Of a stretch of DNA of 64,000 nucleotides, positions 36,660-48,657 are shown one piece after another. The position numbers and the translations under genes were made by a program. Position 1 is the stretch's first letter, and each line of letters starts with the position of its first letter. The notes under the pieces are model-generated. The model was not told where the DNA came from. It saw nothing but the letters and a program-made list of their open reading frames with translations, and made no database searches. Origin of the DNA: Lasioglossum baleicum (taxonomy: Eukaryota > Arthropoda > Insecta > Hymenoptera > Halictidae); the NCBI RefSeq assembly GCF_051020765.1, contig NC_134943.1, positions 4,092,001 to 4,156,000 of the forward strand. The letters run 5' to 3'.

Positions 36660-38450
36660 ATCAAAAGCCCATGAGTTTTTCCTCGCCGGACAAGTTATCG
36701 TCACCACCGCTCACCCGCGGCGTTTACAACATCAATCTCCATTTCGCCGTCAATTACGTGACGTAGTTAACACTGCATAATCTCCCGTTAATCATTCCGG
36801 CGTCGCTGTAAAAATAGAATGCCCCGTTCATTTTATTGCGCGAACTTCTAACCATCTTCGCGCGACGAGACGACTATTATATTCCCGGGCTAGCGAGAAC
36901 GAGGTACCACCTCGGATGCATCGCATCGGACCGTTTTGCTATTCTCAGCAGTTCTAATAAAACCCGCCGGCGTCCGCGCCCCTCCGGGCCATCGGAACGA
37001 AAGAAAAAGGCGGATGCCGACGTGATATGATGTTAAAATACATTACAATCATGCCTCGTTACCCTCCTCGGCTGCATCTTTTATCGCTCGCGAACGAGGG
37101 TTGCGGACTTCGCCGGAAATCACGCTAGTAAAAGCACGGAAGAGCCGTAAACCGGCAAAAGTCACCGGGACGTTCCCCGTCCAAGCGGGTAATAATAATT
37201 TTCATTGCCGCGAGAGGGCCCGTCGTGTCATCGCGTTCTTCTCCTTTCAACCCCCCGCGTGGTCACACCCCGTTATCATCCGCTATAGTTCTCAGCCCGC
37301 ATTTGCTTAGTCTCGTCCCAGAAACAACGGAACAGCCCCACCAGTGGACAAAATAATACCATATTGTGGGAAGATATTAGAGGAATTACAGGAATGAGAA
37401 TGATTAAAATAAAAGTTATATTTTCATCTAATTTCTATTTCTTACAGCTGACTAAGCAAATGTTCGCATAAAAATCCGTGGTCTCTTTGTTGTAAATGTC
37501 TCCCCAGCGGAGCCAATGGTCTGCAAAACCCCTTATCCAAGTAATTTTCAAGTTCCCTTACAATTTTGTCCACACACACAGCGTGCTCTCACACTCCCCT
37601 GTCATCCACCTTTAAAACTTATCCGGCGATTACTTTCTGGGACAAGGCTATTGTGAATCGTCTTACCGCGTTTCTTCCCGTCTGGCTATCGGTTTGTTTC
37701 CTCTTAAAACTTAATCCGTTTCGCATGCTGTTCCGTGATTCGATCCTCTCCCTGGAACCGTAACCCAGCATACTTTCGGTTCATATTTTATTTCGATGCC
37801 GCGCTTCTGCTTCCCGCTGTGCCGCGCTTCTATGGATCATTTCATAGATCATTTTAAACATTCATTCAACCATCCACTCTTTCCCCTCTCTCAGTCTTTG
37901 TACCTCGGCTTTCGGCGGACGACCCCGTCCGCAAAATATTTGCTTTCGCCCGGTGTATCGCACGACTTCGCCGGGAAACGTGCTGCTTGTAAGCTCGAGC
38001 GGATTACCCTTCGGGCCAGACCGACGTAAAACGAAATTATGTACGGATTTTTGCGCGACATTCGCGTATACGAATTAGCGGAATCGCCGGGATGGCTTCG
38101 CGCCGGAATTGAATGCTCTATGGCAAGTGTCGCGAACACGCGCGAAATTGATGTTCCGCGGAATGGAACACGAACGGGCGACGCGTTTGAAGCTGTGTGC
38201 GGTTGCGGGTAACGTCGTGAAAGATTGCGCTTTAACGCAAATGAATACGAATTACTGTGCGAATTCCCTGGTGCCGTGGTGTGCGGCTGACTCTCGCTGA
38301 GTGCATGCACAGCTTTTCGACGGTGCCCGTCTCCTTTTTCGGTTTTGCCATCTGTTTTTCGAAGGAAGAGGCTTAAAGTAGATTGATAGACTGCGATTGC
38401 GGATTTTATGCATTTCCGGCACAAATGGGTAGCTGCGATTTAAAACGGTA
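36660..38450. other. GC-rich patches without a recognised gene
   Basis: CpG-rich at about 36660-37310 and 37560-38340. The longest frame, 37891-38424 (-, 177 codons), has no recognisable domain and is probably chance. Between them, CAGTGGACAAAATAATACC at 37335 and TTTTGTCCACAC near 37566 may be ends of a ~240-bp Tc1-like element. Its interior shares a TTCTATTTCTT motif and a following segment with the repeat at 33074-33292. Confidence 0.35.
37335..37577. mobile_element. Possible short Tc1-like element
   Basis: Imperfect inverted ends: AGTGGACAAAAT at the left, and GTGTGGACAAAATTGTAAGG as the inverse of the right. The interior at 37425-37480 is related to the 33074 repeat. No clear TA duplication, so only tentative. 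Confidence 0.4.
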
Positions 38451-40850
38451 GGATGATCAATAGAGTCGAAGAGTAGCGGTGTATTATTTAAAATTAATAT
38501 ACATGCTTCCTTGTGTGATTACTTTCGCGAAACAATGATTAAAAATAAATGGGAAAAAATAATGTAACTTGCGAAAAGCTCGCAAACATATTAAACGGTC
38601 CGGCAAATGGAAATTCGACATTTTCAATAATAAAACGGAGCAATATGTTTGAATTACTGCCATTGTAATATAAAATACATTACTTGCTTGTATAGGAATC
38701 ATTAATGATGGAGAATTTAAATGTAACTATGAAACTCGAAATATCAATCATATTGTTCGACACTGTGGTCTTTATAATTCATAGCGTGCCAGGTTCATTA
38801 ATCAACAGCAAAGCCATAAAATTTAGTTAATATTGAGTACAGAATTATTGTCAACTGCTGAGCCAAACACCATGTTCATGTATTTTATTACTTGCGTTCT
38901 ATCGCGTGTCCGATCATGGTCAGCCAGATCTACTTCTTCTAAAATACTGATGCACGAGAACCTGACAAATTTTCAAAGCCGATTTTCTCGAGCACATAGT
39001 CTTGTTCGAACAAATTTCATTTTTTAGAATCATTCCTTCTATTTTGCATCAATTAATCACAGGAAAGAAACAATACTGAACTGCGATTAAACGTGAGAAT
39101 TACATACGAACAATTTCGAGACAGCAAACCGGAAATTTACAATAAGCTGACCAGCAGTCTTTTATATTTCATTGAACTTTATATCTGTTCGTAGCGTTTA
39201 CAGAACTTCCGGGTTGCGCCAGATAGTCGGGGGTAGTATCCGGGATGCGAGAAACTTTAACATCGTCGGGGTGTACTATCGTGCGGGCTCGTTTTTCCTC
39301 GGCCGGCGAGAATTTCATTTTGTAACGTGCATACTTCTGCCGTTCTTACCAGTGGCACGCGCTCTCTAATCTTCGATAGTCGCCGCAGTTTTCTGGGTCA
39401 ACCGACTTCTATCCAACTTTTACCGCTTCTCTTAAATTAGCTTCGAGTATCTACTACAAAGCTGAAAACTAGAAACGCCCCGGCAACGGCGTTATAATCC
39501 CAACGCAATTTCCCAAGGAACCATCGCGGCAAGTGGTTTCCACTTAAAACCGGAGGGTGGACCCGGTCTCCGAAATCGCTGCCTCGCGATATACCTCGGC
39601 TCCCTCTCTCTCCTCACTCTCTCTTTCTCTCTCTTCCCATCCCCGAAGCGAAAAGCTCTTGACCGTGGCTTCTTGACCACCGGGATATCAAGGGTTAGAT
39701 GTTTACCCACGATATCCACTTAGTCGCTCGGCTCGGCCAACGATTAAGAAGAGCTAAATTAACGGTAATGGGTATCGCGCGATGAAACTCGCCACCGATA
39801 AAATTATAAAGTTTCCCGAGCGGACGGGCCACGGAGAGAACCGTGGATAAGAGGAAAAGTTTGGCGGGCGTGAAAAGGCCCGAAAAGTCGGGCTTCGAGG
39901 TAGACTTATAAATTTCCTGCACGGCTCAGACCACCACCGCGTCTCAGCTGGCTGTAGCCTGGTTGCTGCATGGTCTACGCCCCATGAGCCAAGGGGGTGA
40001 GCATTGCGAACTACCACGAGTCCAGATTGGACTGATCGCTGCAACTAGTACGACGAATGTACGGCGCAGGAATTATACACGGTGAACAACGTAACTTGGT
40101 CGCTTGAAATATCTGTCTTATCTTTGATAAAATATGTGGCTCTATTTCTACTCTCACTAGGTAAGTAGATGTTAATATTAAAAACCTCTAAAATGGATTT
40201 CTGTATAAGTAATGTTAACTAAAATTGGTTATTTGTATAGAAAATAATCTATTCATTAAATACATAAACGCAGCATAAATAATTATTAATAATGTACAAT
40301 GCGGAATTATTCCTTTTTCTGTTTTTTGTTTTCTTTGCAGGAAATGGATAGAACAACGGAAGAGTGTTAAGGGTGGGTCAAATGAAGAGTACAGAGAGCA
40401 TCTTGTCTCTGCGTACTTTTGCTAGCCAAGTTGTCATCTCAGCACGGAGGACGGTGGCTATAACCGTAGAGCAGCTGAGCAAAAGGATGCAGGCTAGGCG
40501 AAAAAGGAAGAAGTATCGCGTGGGTACAACGAAGGGAAGTTTTGGGTTACGTTAAGTGGCGCACGAAGCGGGGTTGGCTGTGCAGTCGTGGGGAGTCGTC
40601 TGAGGGGAAAGAGAGACTAGGGAGAGACTAGGAGGAGGGATTATGGGTCACGGCGGCGCGACGTGTCGCTTGACTGAGAATTATGACTCCTCATTTAGTT
40701 TGCCAAAGCCTCCCTCTTCCTTCTTTCTCTCCGCTTTTAAAGCTTGAATGTCTGTACTCCTATCGGCGATGCCCTCGCGCACGTAACCCGTGCATAGCAC
40801 GATTCTTTCTCCATCCAGGATTCTCCGTGCCTTCGAATTAATGTCACCTC

Positions 40851-40886
40851 TCCGTGCCTCTCCCGTGCCTCTCTCGTGCCTCTCCC
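40851..40886 (+). repeat. Minisatellite, 11-bp unit
   Basis: Three consecutive units of CGTGCCTCTCC type, with a related unit about 25 bases upstream. Confidence 0.75.
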
Positions 40887-41282
40887 GGTCGAAAGATTTT
40901 ATTGTTTGAAACCATCGAGACTGTCGCACCGGCGGAATACTCGGTCGTTCCGTTTCGTTTCCATGGGAGAGCGTTTATTTCGATGCGACGCGCGATAGTT
41001 TTTGACGTGTGAACCGGCGAAACGCAATATGAGTGCCAATTGTAAAAACTTCAATATGCGACATTGCAGGCCGAACCGGTCAGCTTGTGAACACGGTGTT
41101 AGTTTGAGTTGCCGTTTTGGTTCGAATTGTTTTTTGAAATTTGAGACGTGCTAGTTTGTCTTCAATCGTTACGGTAAAGCACAAACTTATTTTCTATTTG
41201 ATACTGTTGCTCTCGCAAAATTCCTCCGACATTTTCATTTGATCCTAACACATTTACAGACTGCATTTTGTTAATTTTGCAG

Positions 41283-41543
41283 TTTGAGAATTATTGTTTC
41301 TAAAATGGATTCGGACAGGGAAAGGTACATTGGAAATTATAGTACAAAGGCTTTCACGAACAAGACCGTCGACAATGCCGTGACGAATGAGCACCTTATT
41401 AACTGGGTCGGGTTTCCGCAGCTAGCTACCGGTGCATCAGCACTTGCAACTTCCTTATCCCTACGCACTTCTTTCCTCTTTTGGGTCAATTCATTACGGG
41501 AGACCTATGCCGAGCTGCTTTTTGCTGAAGCAGTCTGCCGCAG
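41283..41543 (+). other. Candidate spliced exon, unknown product
   Basis: A 261-base segment lies between an acceptor-like site (TTAATTTTGCAG, with CTAAC about 35 bases upstream as a possible branch point) and a consensus donor (CAG followed by GTATGT). It is open in one frame for all 87 codons, which include an ATG at 41305 (MDSDRERYIGNYSTK). I do not recognise the peptide and see no domain. About 110 bases upstream, ACG|GTAAAG (41172) could be a preceding donor, and a strong pyrimidine-tract acceptor ends at 40340. A small gene or long non-coding RNA is possible. Chance is also possible, because each signal is short. Confidence 0.25.
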
Positions 41544-41747
41544 GTATGTCAGCTAGCTGAGGTCATACGGTCTGCTGGCTGTGTCATCCAAAGAAGTATT
41601 ATTTGAATGAAGCCTGCAAACGAAGCCAGCGAACCTCAAATTGGCCTTCGCACATTCATATGTGACCGAATTGTTTGTTCAGGTTTTACGAATTATTTAT
41701 TCAGATTAGTAGCACTACGCTAAATGTCAACTTTCTAGTATCGGTTT

Positions 41748-41860
41748 CGGTAACTCGGTTTCTCTGATTTCGTGAGAATGTTTGGGGTTGATATTCGGCA
41801 CAGAATGCGCGAACAATTGCGGAACACGTTTCCGTTTCTCTACTGTGTACTCTAATAAAT
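41748..41860 (+). repeat. Duplicated segment, copy 1
   Basis: Shares an ordered run of blocks with 42745-42860, including TTTGGGGTTGATATTCGGCA, AACAATTGCGGA and CACGTTTCCGTT. Same orientation, about 1 kb apart. Confidence 0.75.
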
Positions 41861-42093
41861 CGAATTGTAGCAGGATTTTTAGAATACAAGGGGGTTAAAA
41901 TCGTACCGACTATGACCCATTTTTACTCTGCAGTGGTTCATCCTGGAGTCTCTCGCGACCCCATCAAAATTTCGCTACAGTAATTTTCGCTGTTGTATTG
42001 CACCACAACTTAACTTCTTTGTAACATTTGGGGTTTTCAGTCTTATGTTACATACTGAAAACTATTTTAGTCGATTTTAAATAATAAATAAGA

Positions 42094-42660
42094 GGTAAGG
42101 TGGGGTAAGTTCGTAAACGGGGCAAGTGTATATGGTGGTTATTTTTATTATAATATGAGCGAAATTTCTCTAGCCTGTATTTATATTAATGTACTATAAG
42201 TTAATATGAACAATTCGACATAGATGTCGCCCAAGAATAAAGGTGTTTTCCAGTCACGAGAGAAGTGCATATACAACTTTGAGGTTTGTTTAAAAATGGA
42301 TAACTATAAAACTAAACAATATAATTTAGTGCAATAAAAAGTATTTTGTAGCATGCTTGTTAATAATTCTGCTCTTGCCAGAACAACAAACAGAAACAAG
42401 GTTTGAATGAAATTTTTAACTATAAGTTACGCTCTCGCCCCATTTACGGGGGAAAGTGAAAAGTAGTTGACATTTTGTACAATATCCTATCAAAATGAAA
42501 ATTTTCAAGAAAAATTAGAATCTTACGTAACATTAATTCACCAGTAATAACTATGGAAAGCGTTTGATACCGACAGCGTTAAGTATTTACTTAGCAAACT
42601 GAAAATACATAAGTTTAAAATCCAACTTTACAAAAACACTTACCCCACTTCACCTAACTT
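42094..42660. mobile_element. Terminal-inverted-repeat element
   Basis: The left end contains GGTAAGGTGGGGTAAGTTCG and the inverse of the right end reads TTAGGTGAAGTGGGGTAAGT. They share GGTGGGGTAAGT-like sequence. About 567 bp, no transposase frame. The exact left boundary and target duplication are unclear. Inside, CGCCCCATTTACGGGGGAAAGT is partly self-complementary. Confidence 0.65.
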
Positions 42661-43884
42661 TGTATTTTGAGGAAACATAGTGCCGCTGAATTAGTGTATT
42701 GCCCTTTGTCTACTAAGCCCAGTTTTAATATTCTAGTTGCAGTTTCACTCGATTTCTTCGATTTTGTGGGTATGTTTGGAGTTGATATTCGGCATTGAAC
42801 GCGTTAACAATTACGGAGCACGTTCCCGTTCCCCATTCGCAGTTCCTTTTGAATTCCAGGGTCAGCCACAGGTCAGAAGGTGAGCGTTCACCGGTTCAGG
42901 TTATGCATGACGGTAAAGTACGCGCGCGCCTAGATTCGCAATCCGTCGCATGTTATGGAAGTACACGCGTTGCCCCAAATCATGAAAGTGTTATGACGCT
43001 GGGGAGGACTGGCCCTCGCAATTCCTCGCGTAAACTTCAATGAAAATGTGATCGTAGCCTAGCCGAGGCGAGACCAGGCCAGCAAAGCATGGTCCCAGTG
43101 CTTCTCCGTGGCGCACGAGAAATTACCTCGCCACGACAAATTAGTAAACGGAACCATAGAAATTAGTTACGCGCCCGAGGCGGGGCCCACGGCGCTTGGA
43201 CCTTCCTTTCTGTATGTGCTGAAACAACCACGGAGCCCGGAGGCGATTCTATCGATCGTATCGCTCGGACTCGGCTGGATTTGAATTATTTCGACAGCTG
43301 GTGCTTGGAATAATAATAAAGTCCGATGCATCGCGGCCTCGGCCTACGCGCCGGCCGATTTCTAACCGATCCATTATGCACCGGTTTATTGATCGCCTTG
43401 TCCTACATGATTTTAAGCAGATTTGATTACGGTCCACGAGATAAATCACCTCACCTCCGACGCTGGAACGGTTTGATTCATCGTAGCGAAGCATGTGCGA
43501 GCTGCTGCGGGAAGATAGCCGAACACCGCCGAAGTATTCCTACGACTGTGCACTTGTAATTGAAATGGATATAAATTGCGTGATATCGTGAACTATTTAT
43601 TTTCGGAACGCCGGGAATGGGTTCCTAAAGCTGCCTGTTTCGGTTCGAGTGCGTAACATTTACAGAACATTGTGGTATCAAAGGGTGGCTCGATAAGAAT
43701 GATACATTGTTTAATTCAAATAAACCACGAAGTGTGCGAGACTTAAATTTCTATTTTGTTTTGCAGGTTTGATGGCTTCGTATGAGAAATATAAAATCGT
43801 TTGGCACGTTAATAACGAAATATTCTTCTTAATGGTTTCATAAAAAAGTGTGAATCCGCTTAGTTCCATTGAAACATGAATATA
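42661..43884. other. Unannotated stretch with a GC-rich patch
   Basis: The first 200 bases contain the second copy of a duplicated segment (42745-42860). CpG-rich at about 42840-43560. No recognised gene. Confidence 0.35.
42745..42860 (+). repeat. Duplicated segment, copy 2
   Basis: Counterpart of 41748-41860 (TTTGGAGTTGATATTCGGCA, AACAATTACGGA, CACGTTCCCGTT). The element at 42094-42660 lies between the two. Confidence 0.75.
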
Positions 43885-44468
43885 CAGGGTGGTTCACGCA
43901 ACTTGCACACCTATATAACTTTCAAAGTATGCGTTGCATGAAAAAGTTTTGTATACAGAAGTTGCATGGTCTGAAGGGGTACATTATGTAGTGTATTTAT
44001 TTTTTTACAGGTGGAAGAGCGTTTCGGAGATTTACAGGTCGACTTTGTTTTTTTAAATGGTACACTATATTTTTTATAACAAAATATGGAAGAAAGTCGA
44101 GTTCTGAGTAAAAGAGTATTGACCTTCATTAGCCCTTAACCTAATTAATTAACGAGTCAAATTTTCAGGAAATAAAGTGAAATTACTCGTTAATTATTAG
44201 GCTTAGGGCTAATGAAGGTCAATACTGTTTTACTCAGAATTCGAAATTCTTCCATATTTTGGTATAAAAATATAGTATTCCATTTAAAAAAAAAAACAAA
44301 ATCGACCTTCAAATCTCCGAAATCCTTCCACCTGTAAAAAAATAAATACACTACATAATGTGTATTTAAAACCCCCTTCAGACCATGCCACTTCTCTTAT
44401 ACAAAACTTTTTCGTGCAACGCATACTTTGGAAGTTAAATAGGTGTGCAAGTTGCGTGAACCACCCTG
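43885..44468. mobile_element. Near-perfect foldback MITE
   Basis: TA-flanked (43883-43884 and 44469-44470). The left end CAGGGTGGTTCACGCAACTT pairs with the right end AAGTTGCGTGAACCACCCTG. Pairing continues almost to the centre: AGCCCTTAACCTAATTAATT pairs with AATTATTAGGCTTAGGGCT, leaving a loop of roughly 27 bases. Each arm is therefore about 278 bp. No coding capacity. Its ends resemble family B (33913) only in the first seven bases. Confidence 0.95.
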
Positions 44469-44470
44469 TA

Positions 44471-45675
44471 TGTCTAGAATGTTCAATACAAGAACTTCAA
44501 ACATCATCACAGTGAACCATTTCAATTATTACCGCGAGTATTAAATAAGCACGTTTCACAGTACGAATTCAATTGAACTAATTAATGATAAATTCCTTGC
44601 ACGATGTATACTCTGCGGCGTAAATAAATTTGATTAAAGCTCAATCGATTATTGACTAAAACTAGACTTCATTTATCGAGATTCACTTAAAATGATTCTT
44701 TAGGAACAGGAATTTAGGAACAAATATTCTTCGTGAAATTTTTAAATGAGTCGGTCGGTGTTCTATTTCATGTTGTATTAATTTCTACGTTATACCGAAT
44801 TTTGCATTACTTTGTAGTAATTGGACGATTGATGAACATCTGTGGAAGTTTCACCAGCACATCAGCCCCATTGAAACACCCTTTACCAAAAAGTCCCGTT
44901 TGGAATTTCATCAAGAATTTGTGGAAAGAGGCGGAAAGATCAAAGACCATAGTTATTACATTGCAAGAAACATGGAAATGTAGTCTGGTTGAAATTTGGC
45001 AACGTGTAGATGCAAACGGCATTTTTTATTTGCAGTACTCTATGGAAAATTACCTCAGATTATTACTGTAATCATAACTAATGCTGGAGTAGTTTGCGTT
45101 GGATCTACAGTGGATCAAAGTAATGTTTGGGCACTCTGCTTTTTCATAATAACTGTAGGTGATGAATACATGGAAGCACACTGGTGCAAGTACAATTTTT
45201 TAATACTTTATAACAGCAGTGTGGATCATATAGAAAGATTAAAATTTTTTAATTTTTACTGTAATTATATTTTACAGTATCACAATATTGAAGTAATTTG
45301 AAATTTGAAATAATTCGATAAATATACTGTGTCTCAAAATGACCTGAGATTTTAAATTGCGCTCTAATTTTCTTGTGGCGAACATAGAGTACTAATTTTT
45401 GACAATTGGCATCAGGAAGTACAGTGTTCCCGCGATTGATGTGACTTTCGGGTATGCGGATGATGTGACTTTTTTATCCCCACTACTAGGAGGTTTTATG
45501 ATACTTGATGTATCATTCTCAGGTATGGAATAGCATTAGTACAATACAACAATTCCCGGTTTAGCACCGTTGTTTACCCAGGATCGTCGTTTACACATGG
45601 AAAAGTTATCCAAGAAATCTATGTTAGGCACACACGTAAAAAAACGTAGTACCATTTCTGTATTGAGGTTTAGTC
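44471..45675. other. AT-rich stretch containing a transposase-like fragment
   Basis: Apart from the fragment at 44855-45110, nothing is recognised. Confidence 0.35.
44855..45110 (+). pseudogene. Possible C-terminal fragment of a Tc1-type transposase
   Basis: In the frame at 44733-45071, the segment SPVWNFIKNLWKEAERS resembles the SPDLNPIENLWxxLKR motif of Tc1 transposases, the site of the third catalytic acidic residue (here K replaces the glutamate). LQETWKCSLVEIWQRV follows and resembles the usual sequence a few dozen residues downstream. After a presumed frameshift, another frame reads KLPQIITVIITNAGVV, like the family's terminal SMPRRxxAVI...GG segment. The similarity is from memory and weak at several positions. 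If correct, this is a decayed relic. Confidence 0.4.
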
Positions 45676-46040
45676 ATGGAGAATTACACGATCGAGCAAC
45701 GCATAGAAATTGTGAAAATTCACTACAAAAATGGTGAAAATTTTGCAGAGACGGTTCGAAAATTCCGCGCGTCTTTTGGTCATCATAACGCACCATCTCG
45801 CATTTTGAGACACCATGTAGAAGAGATATGAACGTATTTGGTTCGCCCAGAATTTTCACGAAAGTGGTACTTTAAGAGTATTATCAACACATAAAAGATT
45901 AAAGGATGTTTTATCTCCCAAGTGCCAAAAAGTTTAACAAAAATAACCCGCTGTAAAAGTCTCTCATAAACCGAAGTTCGAAAGAAATTGGAACTTCACG
46001 AGTATCGAAGTTTCCTTGTAAGTCCACGATTTATATTAAT
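45676..46040 (+). pseudogene. Transposase N-terminal fragment, Tc1/mariner class, broken
   Basis: An ATG at 45676 opens MENYTIEQRIEIVKIHYKNG and runs 51 codons to a TGA at 45829-45831. The start is clearly the same family as the frame at 28407-28724 (MESYTIEERVKVIKIYFANQ), including the FRASFGHHNAPSR region before the recognition helix. Downstream, another frame continues with the family pattern (FHESGTLRV...), so a frameshift or small deletion truncates the frame. Further stops follow. No catalytic domain or terminal repeat is identified. Inactive relic. Confidence 0.7.
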
Positions 46041-48657
46041 CGCATTAGGTACTTCGTTTAACGGTGCTTATTACTGTCAATACTCTTAAAGCCATAATTA
46101 ATTTTTATTTTAACCCATTATAGGCCACTGACGTTAATTTAAATAAAATTTTCATGGTTACTGCTTCCATCCTCAATGTTAGCCATTCTTAGCTGCTAAA
46201 TTATACAATAGAACAAAATTGTACTCCACGAATTATTATTGAACATGAGTCAAGTTGAGAAGCAATATTATGGTAACAGTATTTTACATTGAAATATTAT
46301 TTCTGGTTTCATTTTTTCTAACAAGATCGCAAGAGGTCAGAAAAGCGGAATGAAGTTGAATCTCTTCAAGGCATCGATTCCTCACGAACCCCGATGGCTG
46401 CTGAGGGATGCATCACGCGTGAAGAGAAGGTTTGACTTCGTACACCGACCGGATCATTCATAAAATATGATAGGAGATTTTCATCGGAACGGTAGGACGT
46501 GACCATATAAATTAACTTTAGCGAAAGATGGGATCAATACGACGCTGTCAAAGGCCCCGGGACGCATATTTTCGTTTTTGAGAATGTGGGAACCGGGTTA
46601 ATAGCTGGTAAAGCTTTTCTGATACGACGCGTTATTACGTTAACGAACTGTAATGTCATCGTCACGCGAGGAATTATCGGTTTCTAATTAACTGCGCCGT
46701 GTAATGGTGGTTCGTGTCGTTCTCAAAGATTCCGGAATTAACCGACTTTGTTCTCTGCGATCATAATGCCGTTCTTCAACAACTACGCAAACTACGTTCT
46801 TTGTTTCGATTCGAGCGGGAACTTTCCGCGAACGTAGAAAACGCTTCGGAAAGCTGCTTATAACGTTAATCTTTTTCTTTCGAGTGTGCACTCGAAAGTG
46901 ACTTGATGCGCTCGAGTGTTCATTTTCTATCCAGGTTAAGCCGCCACCATTTAAAATTGATCCACAACTTCCGCGAACTGTAATTTATGTTTCCGTCGGT
47001 AATTAGTTTTTCCCTAAACATTAGGCTTGCATCACTGTTTATTCAATCAGTTTTGTTTAATGTTTGCGCCATCTCTCATAACATTCTGAAATGTACCATA
47101 ATTTCTATTCCATTCACGGATGCTCAATTTTTAATGGAACTAATTTCACGGCATTCCCGAGATGAATAAATAATTGTTCTCTTCATACATTCTAACTATG
47201 AGTAGAATATGTATGGCTACTAAAATATCTTCAAAGTATACTTTTAATGAAAACATTTGATTAGACTATTCGGTTTCTGCAAGTTTAATACTCTGACTTA
47301 TGAAATGATTATTCTGTTTGTGATTTGTGGTACGTTGAAGTGATTGGTATGCTGTATGGTGCTTAAACCGTGACAGAAATCTTTATTAGGTATCAAGTCT
47401 CTTATAATTTCGGCAGTAATTTTATCGATTGCAGCAAAAATTTAAATTTAGAACTTTTTAATAGTTTTAAACTTACATGATGGCACACCCACCTTAAAAT
47501 GAATATAGACTCACGATGAATACAAAGTCTTCTTTGTCCTCCCAGGGAAAAATTAAAGGCGGAGAAGTTCCAGTTGTTGTAGCAGTAAACAAAATTATAG
47601 TGGTTAAAAGTATTTTATCATTCCGACGTGTCTGATGGACCATGATCCATCGCGTCATAACGGGTTAACCGATTGACAGACAATTGGCGTTCGCGGAAAG
47701 GACGTAGACGAACGGAAATAGAAATTAATGAAAACCGGATCGGGAAACAGATAGGTAGGATATTACGTGTTGAGGATATGGACTTGCCAATTACAATCGT
47801 ATCCAAACAGCTATCACCCTCGTGGGGTGCGCAATCGCTGTCTGTTTCTATCTGACCGGGCGAATGCACATACGTTCTTGGTGTATGTGTAATTCTATAG
47901 TTACAGTTATTCACATGAATGTACACACCGGCGTTTATGTAGGCGCACCGACACAAACACGACCGGACAAAAGTATGGTGGACTCGTACACGGAGAGGCC
48001 AACCCCATCGGAGCTCCTATTTTCCGTCTGCTACACCGCAACTTCGAGTCAGTCGACCACAAAATGTATCATCTCCTAGTTTGTACTCCCAGGTTAAATT
48101 AGATTTTATTGGGACTGTTATCCATTCTACGTTACCACGGAAAGTACTTCCGGCCGAAGCAATCACAAGCCCCTACCCTTCGCCAACCGGGCGCACCCTA
48201 CCACCGGAGCGCAGACAAAATTCGAATCCATTCCAACGATGCAACCGGATGCGGTGGATCGGTACAGGGCACGTACTCCCGTAATCATTCTTTCTCCTTG
48301 CCGAACAAAAAATCCCCTGCACCCCTCATCCGCCGCCTATTCGTTTTCTTAAGAAAGAAACGCGAGGTAGTTAGAACGTCTCCGCAGGAGAAGAAGGGGG
48401 TCCCAAGCATTCGTGACCGCTTAAAACTTGCATTACTGTAATGTCTCGATAGAGTTTCGATGAGACAATACCAATCCCTATCTATGTAACAATTTTCTAT
48501 TTCTAATGATTTCTTCATGACACGTTTAATAATATATTCCTGACGTTTTCCTGATTAAAATGATACCGTACAAGACACCTTTCGGATCATATATACTTGT
48601 TTAATCCACGATACCCTGTTGAACCTGTATTATCCGACCTAATCACTGGAACTTGTA
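46041..48657. other. Unannotated stretch
   Basis: AT-rich, with GC-richer parts at about 46320-46900 and 47640-48420. Open frames at 47618-48441 overlap on both strands and match nothing I know. Confidence 0.35.

Larger units (their letters stand above)
38451..42089. other. Mixed stretch, with a possible transcribed unit
   Basis: GC-rich patches lie at about 39160-40060 and 40340-41100. A pyrimidine-rich run (CTCTCTCTTTCTCTCTC) lies near 39600-39640. Splice-like signals at 40340, 41172, 41282 and 41543 are treated separately. Confidence 0.3.

Noticed and set aside
37891..38424. Minus-strand open frame of 177 codons
   Set aside because: Lies in a CpG-rich patch where stops are rare. Composition is Ser/Arg/Pro-rich with no motif, and overlapping frames exist on the other strand.
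41119..41129. GGTTCGAATTG resembling a tRNA B box
   Set aside because: No A box, no cloverleaf pairing and no terminator at the right distance.
43755..43770. TTTTGTTTTGCAG splice acceptor
   Set aside because: No open frame or donor follows that would make a convincing exon. Such motifs are common in AT-rich DNA.
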